NCBI RefSeq assembly: GCF_009834915.1
Contig: NZ_WVHS01000006.1
Span: forward strand, 124,001-188,000
Length of the DNA stretch: 64,000 nucleotides
Direction: 5' to 3'
Source: Hufsiella ginkgonis
GTDB taxonomy: Bacteria; Bacteroidota; Bacteroidia; Sphingobacteriales; Sphingobacteriaceae
The notes under the pieces were generated by a model. The model saw only the letters and a list, made by a program, of their open reading frames with translations, did not search any database and was not told where the DNA came from. Position numbers and translations under genes: made by a program. Below, piece by piece: positions 8,867 to 17,359 of this stretch (its first letter is position 1; every line of letters begins with the position of its first letter).

Positions 8867-10761
8867 TTTTTGGGTGTTATAAAAGTGATGTTTGGCCGGG
8901 CAGGCTGCCGCATATCATCGCCGATATAAAAGCTGGTATGCGGCGGCTGGTTATAGGCGACATTTTGCCATGCGATGCTTAACCTGTATTGCGGGTCGTG
9001 CATAAACGTTGTAAAACGATACTTTGTTGGGATAGTGGTGGTGAAGATCCGCAGCTCCTTATTGTCGGCGGTGCGGCAGATCAATTCCTCGCGCCAGTCG
9101 CCGAACAGGTCGGCCGACAAACAAGGGTTGGATTTGGTACCATTATTTGAAGCGCAGTTATACAGGCGGCCGCTAAAAATTCGCTGACTTTTCGAGTTGA
9201 GATAGTCCCATTTATCGATGTCGACGCCGTTCAATATTTCGCTTAACAGGTCACCGTCCCAATAAATCCCCATATTTACGGCAGGAGTGCGGTCGGCGAT
9301 CTTATTTCCCTTTGCGTCGAACATACCGGTAATTCCTGCCCCCGCTACCCAGCATTCGGAGCCACGGTACCGGGGATCGATGTTTAGCGCCAGGCCGCGT
9401 CCCGGGCCCTCCCCGTCTTCTCCCGCTTTTACGGAAGCTTTTTTCCACAATATTTCGCCGGTACGCGCATCCCGGAAACTGGCGCCCGCATCATCGAAAC
9501 GTTCCTGGATGTCAAACACCTCCAGGCCGGGCCGGTCGGGATCCAGGTCGCTTACGTGCAAGGCATCGCCATGGCCCAGGCGGGTTGAATAGAGGCCTTT
9601 GCCATTGTCGTCGAGGGTCATGGCGCCGTATACGATCTCGTCTTTTCCATCACCGTCAACGTCAGCAATGGAAAGGTTGTGATTTCCCTGTCCGCGGTAA
9701 GCGCGATCGGCTTCGGTACCGTTATCGCTGTCGAATGTCCACTTTCGCGAAAGCTTTCCCTGGCGCCAGTCCCACGCGGTTACCACGGTACGGGTATAGT
9801 AACCGCGGCTCATGATAAGGCTGGGATGAACGCCGTCCAGGTAAGCGATACCGGCAAGGAAACGGTCCATCCGGTTGCCGTAACCATCGCCCCAAAGCGC
9901 TTTCAGCTCTTCGGTAGTCGGATCTGTTTTACCCGGATAACGCGGAGGCACAAAATCAGTAGTGGCCATTGCGGCGCCTGTTAGCCCGTTAAATAGGGTA
10001 AGGTATTCCGGACCGGCGAGCACATAGCCGTTCCTGTTTCGCCAATCCCTGGTCGAATCGCCGATCACTGTGCCTTTGCCATCGATCGAACCGTCGGCTG
10101 TTTTGCAGGCGATCTCGGCCTTGCCGTCGCCATCGAGGTCGTAAACCATAAATTGCGTGTAATGCGCGCCTTCGCGGATATTCCGGCCAAGGTTGATGCG
10201 CCACAATAGGGTGCCGTCTATCTTATAAGCTTCCAGGATCGGGGCAGTGGTAATTCCGCCCTGCGAATTATCACGTCCCCTTCCCACCTGGTGAAGAACG
10301 ATCTCGTAAGCGCCGTCTCCGTCAAGGTCTCCTACGGAGGCGTCGTTCGGTGTATAACCGTCAGGTGTTTGTAGTGGCAATGAAAGGTAAGGCAGCGCAG
10401 GTGCGTTAGCTTTCACGGTAAACGGATCACTGTCGGCTCCCTCTTTCCCGTTATTTACGGCCCTTATGAAGTAGGTATTATCGGCTGAAAAGCTGGCCTT
10501 TGTATCCGTAAAGAAAGTTTCCACCGCGATTGGTGTGCTGTTAAGCTTTGTTGCGCCGGCAGCGCCGGTTTTGCGGTACAGGTTAAATGTGACCTTAGCA
10601 GGATCGGATCCGAGCACCCGCCAGCTCACACAAACGCTGTCGGCAGACTTACGGATGGCTACCACGCCACGGTTAAGCATCTCCATTTGCCGTTGCGCCG
10701 ACGTTATAAACGCACACGAAACGATGGTCATCGTTACAAAAACGCTTCTCAGCAAACTCAT
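8863..10761 (-). CDS. PL11 rhamnogalacturonan lyase (copy 2)
   Basis: This secreted eight-bladed beta-propeller polysaccharide lyase (632 residues) cleaves the rhamnose-galacturonate backbone by beta-elimination. Its features are an N-terminal fibronectin-like domain after the signal peptide (AQRQMEMLNRG start), repeated calcium-binding loops of DLDGDG/DVDGDG type (NDASVGDLDGDG, YDLDGDGKAEI, ADVDGDGKDEI), and the C-terminal LSADLFGDWREELI and DPQYRLSIAWQNVAYNQPPH blocks typical of YesW/YesX. I start at the ATG at 10761, which opens a good signal peptide. An upstream ATG at 10812 overlaps the previous stop, but the 17 residues it would add are encoded by a 7-base repeat array. It is paired with a second PL11; one may act endo and the other exo, as YesW/YesX do, but I cannot assign which. 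Confidence 0.92.
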   Translation of the reverse strand: MSLLRSVFVTMTIVSCAFITSAQRQMEMLNRGVVAIRKSADSVCVSWRVLGSDPAKVTFNLYRKTGAAGATKLNSTPIAVETFFTDTKASFSADNTYFIRAVNNGKEGADSDPFTVKANAPALPYLSLPLQTPDGYTPNDASVGDLDGDGAYEIVLHQVGRGRDNSQGGITTAPILEAYKIDGTLLWRINLGRNIREGAHYTQFMVYDLDGDGKAEIACKTADGSIDGKGTVIGDSTRDWRNRNGYVLAGPEYLTLFNGLTGAAMATTDFVPPRYPGKTDPTTEELKALWGDGYGNRMDRFLAGIAYLDGVHPSLIMSRGYYTRTVVTAWDWRQGKLSRKWTFDSDNGTEADRAYRGQGNHNLSIADVDGDGKDEIVYGAMTLDDNGKGLYSTRLGHGDALHVSDLDPDRPGLEVFDIQERFDDAGASFRDARTGEILWKKASVKAGEDGEGPGRGLALNIDPRYRGSECWVAGAGITGMFDAKGNKIADRTPAVNMGIYWDGDLLSEILNGVDIDKWDYLNSKSQRIFSGRLYNCASNNGTKSNPCLSADLFGDWREELICRTADNKELRIFTTTIPTKYRFTTFMHDPQYRLSIAWQNVAYNQPPHTSFYIGDDMRQPARPNITFITPKK

Positions 10762-10769
10762 AACCGGCC

Positions 10770-10811
10770 ACTGATAATTGGTAACTGAAACCTGATCACT
10801 CACGGCACTCA
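10770..10811. repeat. Degenerate heptad repeat array at the PL11/PL11 junction
   Basis: Six consecutive 7-base words on the plus strand have the pattern ACTGATA, ATTGGTA, ACTGAAA, CCTGATC, ACTCACG, GCACTCA. The array fills the space between the two PL11 genes and includes the stop codon of the upstream one. It resembles the array at nusG (word GATCACT). See the finding on the heptad family. Confidence 0.6.
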
Positions 10812-12698
10812 TTTTTTAGGTTCTACTAATCTGATATAAGGTACCGGTAACGTTTTCATGTCGCTGCCCAGGTAAAACCCGGTATGCGGCGGCTGGTTAT
10901 ATCCCACGTTCTGCCAGGCAATGCCCAGGCGATATTGAGGATCGTGCATCAGCGTATATATTTTATGGGCAGTTGGAATGGTGGTGGTATAAATACGCAG
11001 GCTTTGTCCATCAGTAGTGGGGAAGATCACTTCTTCGCGCCAATCGCCGAAAAGATCGGCGCTAAGGGTGGGCGTGGATTTGGTCCCGTTATTCGAACGG
11101 CAACCCACCGCTTCCAGCAAAACGGGACCTTTATATTTCGTGATGCGGATGCCGTCGAGAATTTCGCGGTTCAGGTCGCCATCCCACCAGCTCAGGAAGT
11201 TTACGCCCCGCGGTGCATCGCCGATCCGTTCCCCCTTCAGGTTTAACAGTCCGCCGGAACCGGAATACCACATTTCCGCACCCGGGTTTGCGGGGTCAAT
11301 GTCATCCGCCACGCCACGGCCTACGTCTTCGTCCATGTGGCCTTTGTACAAGGTTTTCCCGGTCTTTGCGTCGTATACCGTTACGCCCGGGCCTTTGGTA
11401 CCCTCTTCTATTTCGTGGATGCCGAACACTTCCAGCCCCGGGTTAGAGGGATCGAGATCGGTTACATGCAGGGCGTCGCCGTGGCGGTAACCCGTGCTAA
11501 ACAGGCCTTTGCCGTTATCGTCTACCACCATCGATCCGAATACGACCTCGTCCTTGCCATCGTTATCTACATCGGCTACGCTGATGCCATGATAACCTTG
11601 TCCTGAATAGGGGTTTTCGCCGTCCTTACTGTCGAACACCCAGCGGGAGGTTAGTTTGCCGTTCCGCCAATCCCAGGCGGCCAGCACGGAGCGCCCGTAA
11701 TAGCCGCGGCACATGATCACACTGGGACGTACCCCGTCGAGGTAAGCTACGCACGCCGTAAACCGGTCTACGCGGTTACCCGTATTGTCGCCGCCGCCAT
11801 TGCCGCCATGTCCGTTCCAACCATCCAGCGGGTAACGATTGGGGATATAATCTGTAGTAGCCAGCGCTTCGCCCGTTTTGCCGCTGAAGATGGTAAAGTA
11901 TTCAGGGCCGTTCAGGATCTTGCCATAAAGCACATTCCTGGGTGCAACATCCAGGGTGCGCCAGTCTTTGGTCGAGTCGCCGATCACTTTTCCCTTTCCG
12001 TCGATGGTGCCATCGGCCGTTTTACAGGCGAACTCCGCAATACCATCGCCGTCGAGGTCGTACACCATAAATTGGGTGTAGTGTGCGCCTTCGCGGATGT
12101 TTTTGCCGAGACTGATCTGCCAGAGCAGCGTACCGTCCATTTTATAGGCCTGGAAAAGCGGGATGCCGGAAATACCCGGCGAAGGCGTATCTATACCACG
12201 ACCTGCCTGGTGCAGGATGATCTCGTACTCGCCGTCGCCGTCGAGGTCGCCAACTGATGCGTCATTCGGCGAGAAACCGGCAGGTGTTTTTATCGGTATG
12301 TCCAGGTACGATCGAACCGGGGCGTTCGCGGCAAGTGTAAAGGCTTTCCCCGGTTCCTGTTCCCTGCCCTTTATAACGGCCCGCACGAACCAGCTATTCG
12401 TTTCGTTGAACCTGGCTTTAGTATCTACAAAATTGGTGCTTTCGGTAATAGGCGCCGCATTGAGCTTCACCGGCGCGCCGTTGCCTGTTTTGCGGTATAG
12501 GTTAAAGGAGACGTCGTGAGGCTCGGTGCCGAGCAATCGCCAGCCCACGTACACGGAATCCGCCGATTGGTGAATGGCAATAAGCCCGCGGTCGAGCTTC
12601 TCCATCATCCGCTGTGCGGAGACAAACCCGGGAAACAAAGTGATTACCAGGAAAAGGGGGGCGCAGATCGCTCTTTTTGAAAGGTTTAGCAGGATCAT
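10809..12698 (-). CDS. PL11 rhamnogalacturonan lyase (copy 1)
   Basis: The 629-residue protein is the first of two tandem PL11 lyases. A signal peptide ends near residue 28 (GFVSAQ). The mature part begins RMMEKLDRGLIAIHQSADSV, followed by a fibronectin-like domain and then propeller blades carrying Asp-rich calcium loops (NDASVGDLDGDGEYEI, YDLDGDGIAEF, ADVDNDGKDEV). The C-terminal TLSADLFGDWREEVI and DPQYRLGIAWQNVGYNQPPH blocks match copy 2 closely. The loop before the GNRVDRF motif differs between copies: here it is Gly/Asn-rich (HGGNGGGDNTGNRV), in copy 2 it is KALWGDGYGNRM. That loop region is where endo- and exo-acting PL11 enzymes differ, so the copies probably differ in mode of attack. 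It follows the GH43 gene after 107 bases. Confidence 0.92.
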   Translation of the reverse strand: MILLNLSKRAICAPLFLVITLFPGFVSAQRMMEKLDRGLIAIHQSADSVYVGWRLLGTEPHDVSFNLYRKTGNGAPVKLNAAPITESTNFVDTKARFNETNSWFVRAVIKGREQEPGKAFTLAANAPVRSYLDIPIKTPAGFSPNDASVGDLDGDGEYEIILHQAGRGIDTPSPGISGIPLFQAYKMDGTLLWQISLGKNIREGAHYTQFMVYDLDGDGIAEFACKTADGTIDGKGKVIGDSTKDWRTLDVAPRNVLYGKILNGPEYFTIFSGKTGEALATTDYIPNRYPLDGWNGHGGNGGGDNTGNRVDRFTACVAYLDGVRPSVIMCRGYYGRSVLAAWDWRNGKLTSRWVFDSKDGENPYSGQGYHGISVADVDNDGKDEVVFGSMVVDDNGKGLFSTGYRHGDALHVTDLDPSNPGLEVFGIHEIEEGTKGPGVTVYDAKTGKTLYKGHMDEDVGRGVADDIDPANPGAEMWYSGSGGLLNLKGERIGDAPRGVNFLSWWDGDLNREILDGIRITKYKGPVLLEAVGCRSNNGTKSTPTLSADLFGDWREEVIFPTTDGQSLRIYTTTIPTAHKIYTLMHDPQYRLGIAWQNVGYNQPPHTGFYLGSDMKTLPVPYIRLVEPKK

Positions 12699-12805
12699 GA
12701 AGGATCTTTATGAATTGGTTGATCTAAATAACAAAAGCAGGCACAAAACACCGTCATGTTCTATCATGGCCCTGTTAAGGAGTAATACAGATGTTACAAG
12801 TACGG

Positions 12806-14323
12806 CTAGCGCGGGTGGATCTTCAGCTCCCAGATACCCGGCATTCCTTTTAAAACCGTGATACGCAGGAACCGGGCTTTGCCGATCTTTTTTATCGTTT
12901 GCGGGGAACGGACAACCAGTTCCTGCTGTTCCCGGCGGGTCGTCCATATTTTGCCATCTGCAGAGGTTTCGAGTTTCCAGGCATGGCCGAAGGAAGGAAG
13001 CACAAAAAAGATCTCCGCGTCGCCGATGTCTTTCATTGCGCCAAGGTCGAGCATCAGCCAGGGCTGCGGATCATCGTCCGCCGCCATCCACCGGGTACCG
13101 TTCTTTGTATCGACGGCGTTGTTCGCCGTATACGTAAACCCGCGTTCGGCGGGTTTTACATTGGGGCCGGTAAACCTCGACCCGAAAGTAGTGAGCAGGT
13201 TCGGCTGCGTTTCTATTTGCGCAGTAACTGTTTTGGCGGCTTTGGCGCTGGACGCGACGGCCGTAGCGTTGAGCGCCAGGCCGGGTTTTTTTTGACGGTT
13301 TTTACCCAGGTAACCGATGCCGTTAAAATCCGCCCTGACCGGCTGGATCGAACCATCGGCGTTAAAGTTCAGCTTGCCGGCAAAAACCTGGCGCGTGGTG
13401 CCTCCCTCGCCGTACTCGAGGTAAAGAAAATAAAAGTCGCCGGTACCCGGTACTTGCAGCACGTTGCCGTGGCCAGGCCCCCATACGCCCGTTGAAAGGT
13501 CCGACGAAATAAAGATACCCGGGCCGGGGGGAGCTTCGTACGGCCCAAGCGGCCCTTTACGACTGATCATGTAGCCGTTGCAATAATTGGCGTTTCCCGA
13601 AAGCGTATAAACATAATAGTAAATACCTTCCCGCTTAAATAGGATTGGCCCTTCTGAATAACCCCCGTATTTGGTAGGGATCTGTACGGGTTCTCCTGTT
13701 AGAGACCTCCAGTCGTCATTCAATTTTGAAGCATTTCTGCGTCTCCACACGATATAGGAGCTGCCATCATCGTCGACGAATACCTCGCCATCGATATCCG
13801 GCGCAAGCGGTTTACTGGCATCGGGGTGCGGGCCGTCGTTGAAATAAAGCCCAGCGCCCTCGGCAAACCGGAAGGGGCCTTCGGGTTTATCAGCAAGCAT
13901 AACGTAAGTGCCCATTTTTTCGTCGGGAGTAACAATCGTTGGAAACAGGTAGTATTTGCCCTTCCGTTTAATCGGTTTGCCCGGTGCCCAATACCTGAAA
14001 TAGCCGGTCCTTTTAGCCCCCTTATCATCTGTAAATTCGTAGGGCTTGTTCCAGTTGATGGAAGGGATCAGCGTGCCTTCGAAACTCCAGTTTACAAAAT
14101 CTTTGGATTTCCAGGCAACGGGCGGCCCCATTTCGGCAAGGCCGTGATTGATGTCGGTAGTGGCGTACAGGTAATAAGTGCCATTGAATACAGCTACGGA
14201 CGGGTCCGCGAGATGGTCGGGTACAAAAGGATTGAAATATGCCGGTAACTTTTCCTGTCCAAGTACATTATCAATAGAAAAAGACAACAGTAATGCTACC
14301 AGGCACAATAATGGATTCTTCAT
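12806..14323 (-). CDS. GH43 glycosidase with C-terminal F5/8-type (discoidin-like) domain
   Basis: This secreted two-domain enzyme has about 505 residues. A signal peptide (MKNPLLCLVALLLSFS) is followed by a five-bladed beta-propeller of family GH43, with the usual acidic triad: Asp in HLADPSVAVFNGTYYLY (base), Asp in LAPDIDGEVFVDDDG (pKa modulator) and Glu in YSEGPILFKREGIYYY (acid). A linker rich in Ala/Lys leads to a C-terminal beta-sandwich (ARGFT-like start, NAVDTKNGTRWMA, QPWLMLDLG) of coagulation factor 5/8 type, likely a carbohydrate-binding module. An ATG four codons upstream (14335) is an alternative start. Its target is probably arabinose or galactose in pectin side chains. The exact GH43 subfamily cannot be set by eye. 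It is the first gene of the pectin cluster. Confidence 0.88.
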   Translation of the reverse strand: MKNPLLCLVALLLSFSIDNVLGQEKLPAYFNPFVPDHLADPSVAVFNGTYYLYATTDINHGLAEMGPPVAWKSKDFVNWSFEGTLIPSINWNKPYEFTDDKGAKRTGYFRYWAPGKPIKRKGKYYLFPTIVTPDEKMGTYVMLADKPEGPFRFAEGAGLYFNDGPHPDASKPLAPDIDGEVFVDDDGSSYIVWRRRNASKLNDDWRSLTGEPVQIPTKYGGYSEGPILFKREGIYYYVYTLSGNANYCNGYMISRKGPLGPYEAPPGPGIFISSDLSTGVWGPGHGNVLQVPGTGDFYFLYLEYGEGGTTRQVFAGKLNFNADGSIQPVRADFNGIGYLGKNRQKKPGLALNATAVASSAKAAKTVTAQIETQPNLLTTFGSRFTGPNVKPAERGFTYTANNAVDTKNGTRWMAADDDPQPWLMLDLGAMKDIGDAEIFFVLPSFGHAWKLETSADGKIWTTRREQQELVVRSPQTIKKIGKARFLRITVLKGMPGIWELKIHPR

Positions 14324-14555
14324 TTTAGGCCACATATAAATCGCCGCCTGTTTCGGTTAGCCATCCCAGCGAAGGTTCGTAATTAATGTTCATACCAGGC
14401 ACATAAATAATTGGCAGGGTAAAAAGACTGAAAATTATCGTGAAGGGCATCCTGTACATTCCTGCATATGATGTTGTATGATAACGGAGAAGTAACAAAA
14501 TCACTACATCACTTGTATATAATTTTCGATAGCTTTAACTAACTTACCTGCTAAG

Positions 14556-15878
14556 ATGCTTAAAGGATACCTGCTTGCTTTCCTGGTGTTTTTTTCGATG
14601 GTTTCCAAGGCGGCTTCCATCCTGATCCCGATGGATGAAACGCAAAAAAACCACCTGAAATCGTACGGTATTGCTTACTGGACGCTTAAACGCGACCTTG
14701 CGGTAGACTGGCTGCTGAACTATCGCGGCGGCAGTTTCCTGGTTAAGTATGCCGGGCCGGTAGAGAACGAATGTAAAGTACGTGGCGTTTCGTTCGAGGT
14801 GATCAGCGATGCCCGGGTAAATGCCATCCTTACTGAAATTTCGGCCCCGGAAGCCAATATGGAGATCGTGAAACTGGAGAAAGCTGCAAAAGTAGCCGTG
14901 TATTCGCCAAATAATACGTTTACCACGAAAGATTATACCGATGCGGTGATCACCGCGCTGAATTACGCAGAAATCCCGTACGACGTAATCTACGACGAAG
15001 CTGTTTTAAAAGGCGAGCTTGCCAAATATGAGTGGGTACACCTTCACCATGAAGATTTTACCGGGCAGCTGGGGCTTTCGATGCAGCGCATGTCTGAAGA
15101 CGACATCCGCATCCAGCGGGAAATTGCAAAGAAATTCGGTTACCCGCATGTTCCCGCCATGAAACTGGCGGTGGCGAGGGCGATCAGCAAATTCGTAGCC
15201 GGAGGCGGCTATCTCTTTGCCATGTGTTCGGCGGGCGAAACGCTCGACGTAGCCCTTGCGGCCGACGGCGCAGATATTGTCGACAGTGGCTTTGATGGCG
15301 ATGATGTAGACGTTAACGCCCAATCGAAACTCGATTTCAGCAAGGCGCTGGCCTTCCAAAATTTCCAGCTTGCGCTGAACAATTACCGCGGGTTTTCGAA
15401 CATCAATACCGGCAACGCGGGACGCGGCGATCCTTCAGGCGACTTTTTTACACTTTTCAGCTTCTCTGCCAAGTGGGATATCGTGGCTTCCATGCTTACC
15501 CAGGACCACGAGTTCGTGATCAAAGCCTTCAACGGGCAAACTACCGCCTTTAACAAGGCCGTACTGAAACCATCCACCCTGGTGCTCGGCGAAACGAAAG
15601 CTGCGGGTGCGGCGAGGTATATCCACGGCGAATTTGGCAACGGCCAATGGACCTATTACGGTGGTCACGATCCCGAAAGCGGGTTTGGACGAGGCGGACG
15701 AGGCGGGGGTTTCGGAGGAGGAGGCTTTGGCGGTTTTGGCAGCGGCGGCGGGAACTTCGGAGGCGGCGGGCCTGGTCGGGGAACCGACCTTAGCTTAACC
15801 CCTAACTCCCCGGGTTACCGGCTGATCCTGAATAATGTACTGTTTCCTTCCGCCAAGAAAAAGAAACAGAAAACTTAG
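14556..15878 (+). CDS. Conserved Bacteroidota secreted protein (often auto-named asparagine synthetase B) with glycine-rich insert
   Basis: The 440-residue product has a signal peptide (to about residue 20) and then ILIPMDETQKNHLKSYGIAYW, the start of a conserved Bacteroidota family that databases often call asparagine synthetase B. I see neither an N-terminal nucleophile cysteine nor an ATP-pyrophosphatase motif, so that name is not supported. A class-I-amidotransferase-like alpha/beta region (VAVYSPNNTFTTKDYTDAVITALN split over two strands, then HLHHEDFTGQ) is recognisable, as is the conserved end NSPGYRLILNNVLFP plus a Lys-rich tail. Residues 376-409 are almost entirely Gly/Phe/Arg (GFGRGGRGGGFGG and on), where relatives have a short acidic loop. 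It is transcribed divergently from the pectin cluster and ends exactly against recO. Its function is unknown. Confidence 0.8.
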   Translation: MLKGYLLAFLVFFSMVSKAASILIPMDETQKNHLKSYGIAYWTLKRDLAVDWLLNYRGGSFLVKYAGPVENECKVRGVSFEVISDARVNAILTEISAPEANMEIVKLEKAAKVAVYSPNNTFTTKDYTDAVITALNYAEIPYDVIYDEAVLKGELAKYEWVHLHHEDFTGQLGLSMQRMSEDDIRIQREIAKKFGYPHVPAMKLAVARAISKFVAGGGYLFAMCSAGETLDVALAADGADIVDSGFDGDDVDVNAQSKLDFSKALAFQNFQLALNNYRGFSNINTGNAGRGDPSGDFFTLFSFSAKWDIVASMLTQDHEFVIKAFNGQTTAFNKAVLKPSTLVLGETKAAGAARYIHGEFGNGQWTYYGGHDPESGFGRGGRGGGFGGGGFGGFGSGGGNFGGGGPGRGTDLSLTPNSPGYRLILNNVLFPSAKKKKQKT

Positions 15879-16604
15879 TTACCAGATCTCTTCCAGCACG
15901 GCCAGCGATCTCACTTCGCCGAAACCTTCTATATGCAGCCGATAATAGCCGAGCAGCTTCTCCAGCAGGTATTTCCTGTCGGCTAAAGGAATGTACAGGT
16001 CCTGTATGGTTTCGAAATTCGTACTGGCCAATATATCCCAACTAGCGGTGTAAGGAGGGTGCAACGACAACGGATGGGCGGGCGGATGATGCGTATACTC
16101 CGCATGCCGCAGGTCGAAATACATCGACGGGCCGCCAGACACCGGCTTACCAGGAAAAAACCCGAGGAACTGTGTAAGACGCATCAAAAAAACTAGGTGA
16201 AAATAAACCACGCCCGTTTCGAGCCTGTCGAGCAGCTCGATGGCATGAAACACGTAGTTAAACAATACTTCGTCTGCCGTTTGTTGCTTTATGGAGCGGT
16301 ACAGCACCTCGTTGAGAAACAACACGACCGAACTTTTCACCAGGTTATAGGGAATGCTGTGAAAAATGGGTGAGTGCCTGATCTCCGCAGCGCGCTGGAT
16401 ATTTCCCGATGGTTTGTGGTAAACCACCATATCAAGGAGGTATAACGGCTGAAGGAATTGCTGTTTGATCTTCGCTTTCGGTTTCTTTACGCCGTTGATG
16501 AGGTACGACTGTAAACCGAACTTCTCCGTAAAGACCTGTACCACCACGCTGCTTTCGGCATAATCGGTTGTTTTAAATACGATGCCACGGGTTTTATGCA
16601 GCAT
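15879..16604 (-). CDS. recO: DNA repair protein RecO
   Basis: The 241-residue protein begins MLHKTRGIVFKTTDYAESSVVVQVFTE split across the OB-fold typical of RecO N-termini, followed by a helical domain. RecO anneals SSB-coated single strands and helps load RecA with RecR in gapped-DNA recombination. Length is normal. The Bacteroidota form lacks a recognisable four-cysteine zinc site, as here. The gene stops at the base right after the stop of the convergent upstream gene, with no intergenic space. A 36-base palindromic repeat lies just upstream of its start. Confidence 0.93.
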   Translation of the reverse strand: MLHKTRGIVFKTTDYAESSVVVQVFTEKFGLQSYLINGVKKPKAKIKQQFLQPLYLLDMVVYHKPSGNIQRAAEIRHSPIFHSIPYNLVKSSVVLFLNEVLYRSIKQQTADEVLFNYVFHAIELLDRLETGVVYFHLVFLMRLTQFLGFFPGKPVSGGPSMYFDLRHAEYTHHPPAHPLSLHPPYTASWDILASTNFETIQDLYIPLADRKYLLEKLLGYYRLHIEGFGEVRSLAVLEEIW

Positions 16605-16608
16605 TAAA

Positions 16609-16644
16609 TCCTCCTCCGCCTTCGGCGCCTCCTCTACAGGAGGA
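16609..16644. repeat. Small palindromic repeat upstream of recO
   Basis: TCCTCCT (16609-16615) pairs with AGGAGGA (16638-16644), enclosing a second small hairpin CGCC-TTC-GGCG. The nested structure looks like a mobile palindromic repeat or REP-like element, not a gene. No T-tract follows on either strand, so it is not an obvious terminator. Confidence 0.5.
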
Positions 16645-16760
16645 TAATGTTGAGATTAACAAAATGGAAAATAGCCCGATCCCGCTCCGTAAGGTTTCTG
16701 GCCGGTGTACGGGCTTGCCCCAACATTCCCGTGGAGTGCAGGGACGAGAGGATACGTTCC

Positions 16761-17108
16761 TCACCACAATTTAGGAATGAATATGACACACCCGATTATC
16801 GCTGCCAATATAGCCGATATCAATACGGCACCGGCGGCGATGTCCTTCACCAGTCCCGCTTTGGAATGGTAACCGGGCGAAACCAGGTCGACCAATACTT
16901 CGATCGCGGTATTCACCATTTCCGTTACCATCACCATCGCGAAACACAGAACCACGCAAACCCATTCGGTAAGGCTAAGACGAACCCACCAACCTAAACC
17001 GGTTACCAACAATGCCGCGATAATATGGATCCTGAAATTAAACTGGGTGCGAAACGACCACGCGATACCTTTTCCGGCGAAGCCGAAACTTCTCACTACC
17101 TTTTTCAC
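16761..17108 (-). CDS. dgkA: Diacylglycerol/undecaprenol kinase family protein (DgkA)
   Basis: This 115-residue inner-membrane kinase phosphorylates a lipid alcohol: diacylglycerol in proteobacteria, undecaprenol in many other bacteria. Three transmembrane helices are visible. The signature EMVNTAIEVLVDLV followed by SKAGLVKDIAAGAVLI carries the active-site Glu, Asn and Lys-Asp residues of the family, and the N-terminal FAGKGIAWSFRTQFNFRIH is also typical. Its start overlaps the stop of the small membrane protein gene by four bases, so the two are translated as a pair. Lipid specificity cannot be told from sequence by eye. Confidence 0.92.
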   Translation of the reverse strand: MKKVVRSFGFAGKGIAWSFRTQFNFRIHIIAALLVTGLGWWVRLSLTEWVCVVLCFAMVMVTEMVNTAIEVLVDLVSPGYHSKAGLVKDIAAGAVLISAILAAIIGCVIFIPKLW

Positions 17109-17359
17109 TCCGGCTCGATACGTTCTGCGCGTTCCTCGATAAGGGCATTGCGCTCAACCTTACGGATAAGGCTGTACAGTATGTATAAGAACCCGGCTCC
17201 AAATAACAATACGCCGATGATCATCGCCCAGCCGTATTTTACTTTGTGGTGGTGAAATTCCGGCTCACGGTCCATAATAAACCATCCCACGATGTTAAAA
17301 GCAATACCGGCTAACAGGAGCACGATGCCCCACCTCATATATTTGTTTCGGATAATCAT
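17105..17359 (-). CDS. Small two-helix membrane protein of unknown function
   Basis: The 84-residue protein has two predicted transmembrane helices (about residues 9-27 and 43-66), a short histidine-containing loop (EFHHHKVKYG) between them and a charged, Glu/Arg-rich C-terminal tail. It sits directly upstream of dgkA with an ATGA overlap, which suggests a linked membrane role, but I do not recognise the family. It is a credible gene because of the overlap, the codon usage and the clear membrane topology. Confidence 0.7.
   Translation of the reverse strand: MIIRNKYMRWGIVLLLAGIAFNIVGWFIMDREPEFHHHKVKYGWAMIIGVLLFGAGFLYILYSLIRKVERNALIEERAERIEPE

Noticed and set aside
10770-10811. Possible CRISPR-like direct repeats
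   Set aside because: The repeat words are 7 bases with no unique spacers and no cas genes anywhere in the window.
14556-15878. Asparagine synthetase B
   Set aside because: The automatic name is common for this family, but I see no N-terminal Cys nucleophile and no synthetase motif, and the protein is secreted.
16647-16997. A 116-codon plus-strand frame opposite dgkA
   Set aside because: It is the antisense shadow of dgkA, with Arg/Cys/Tyr-rich composition and no recognisable domain.
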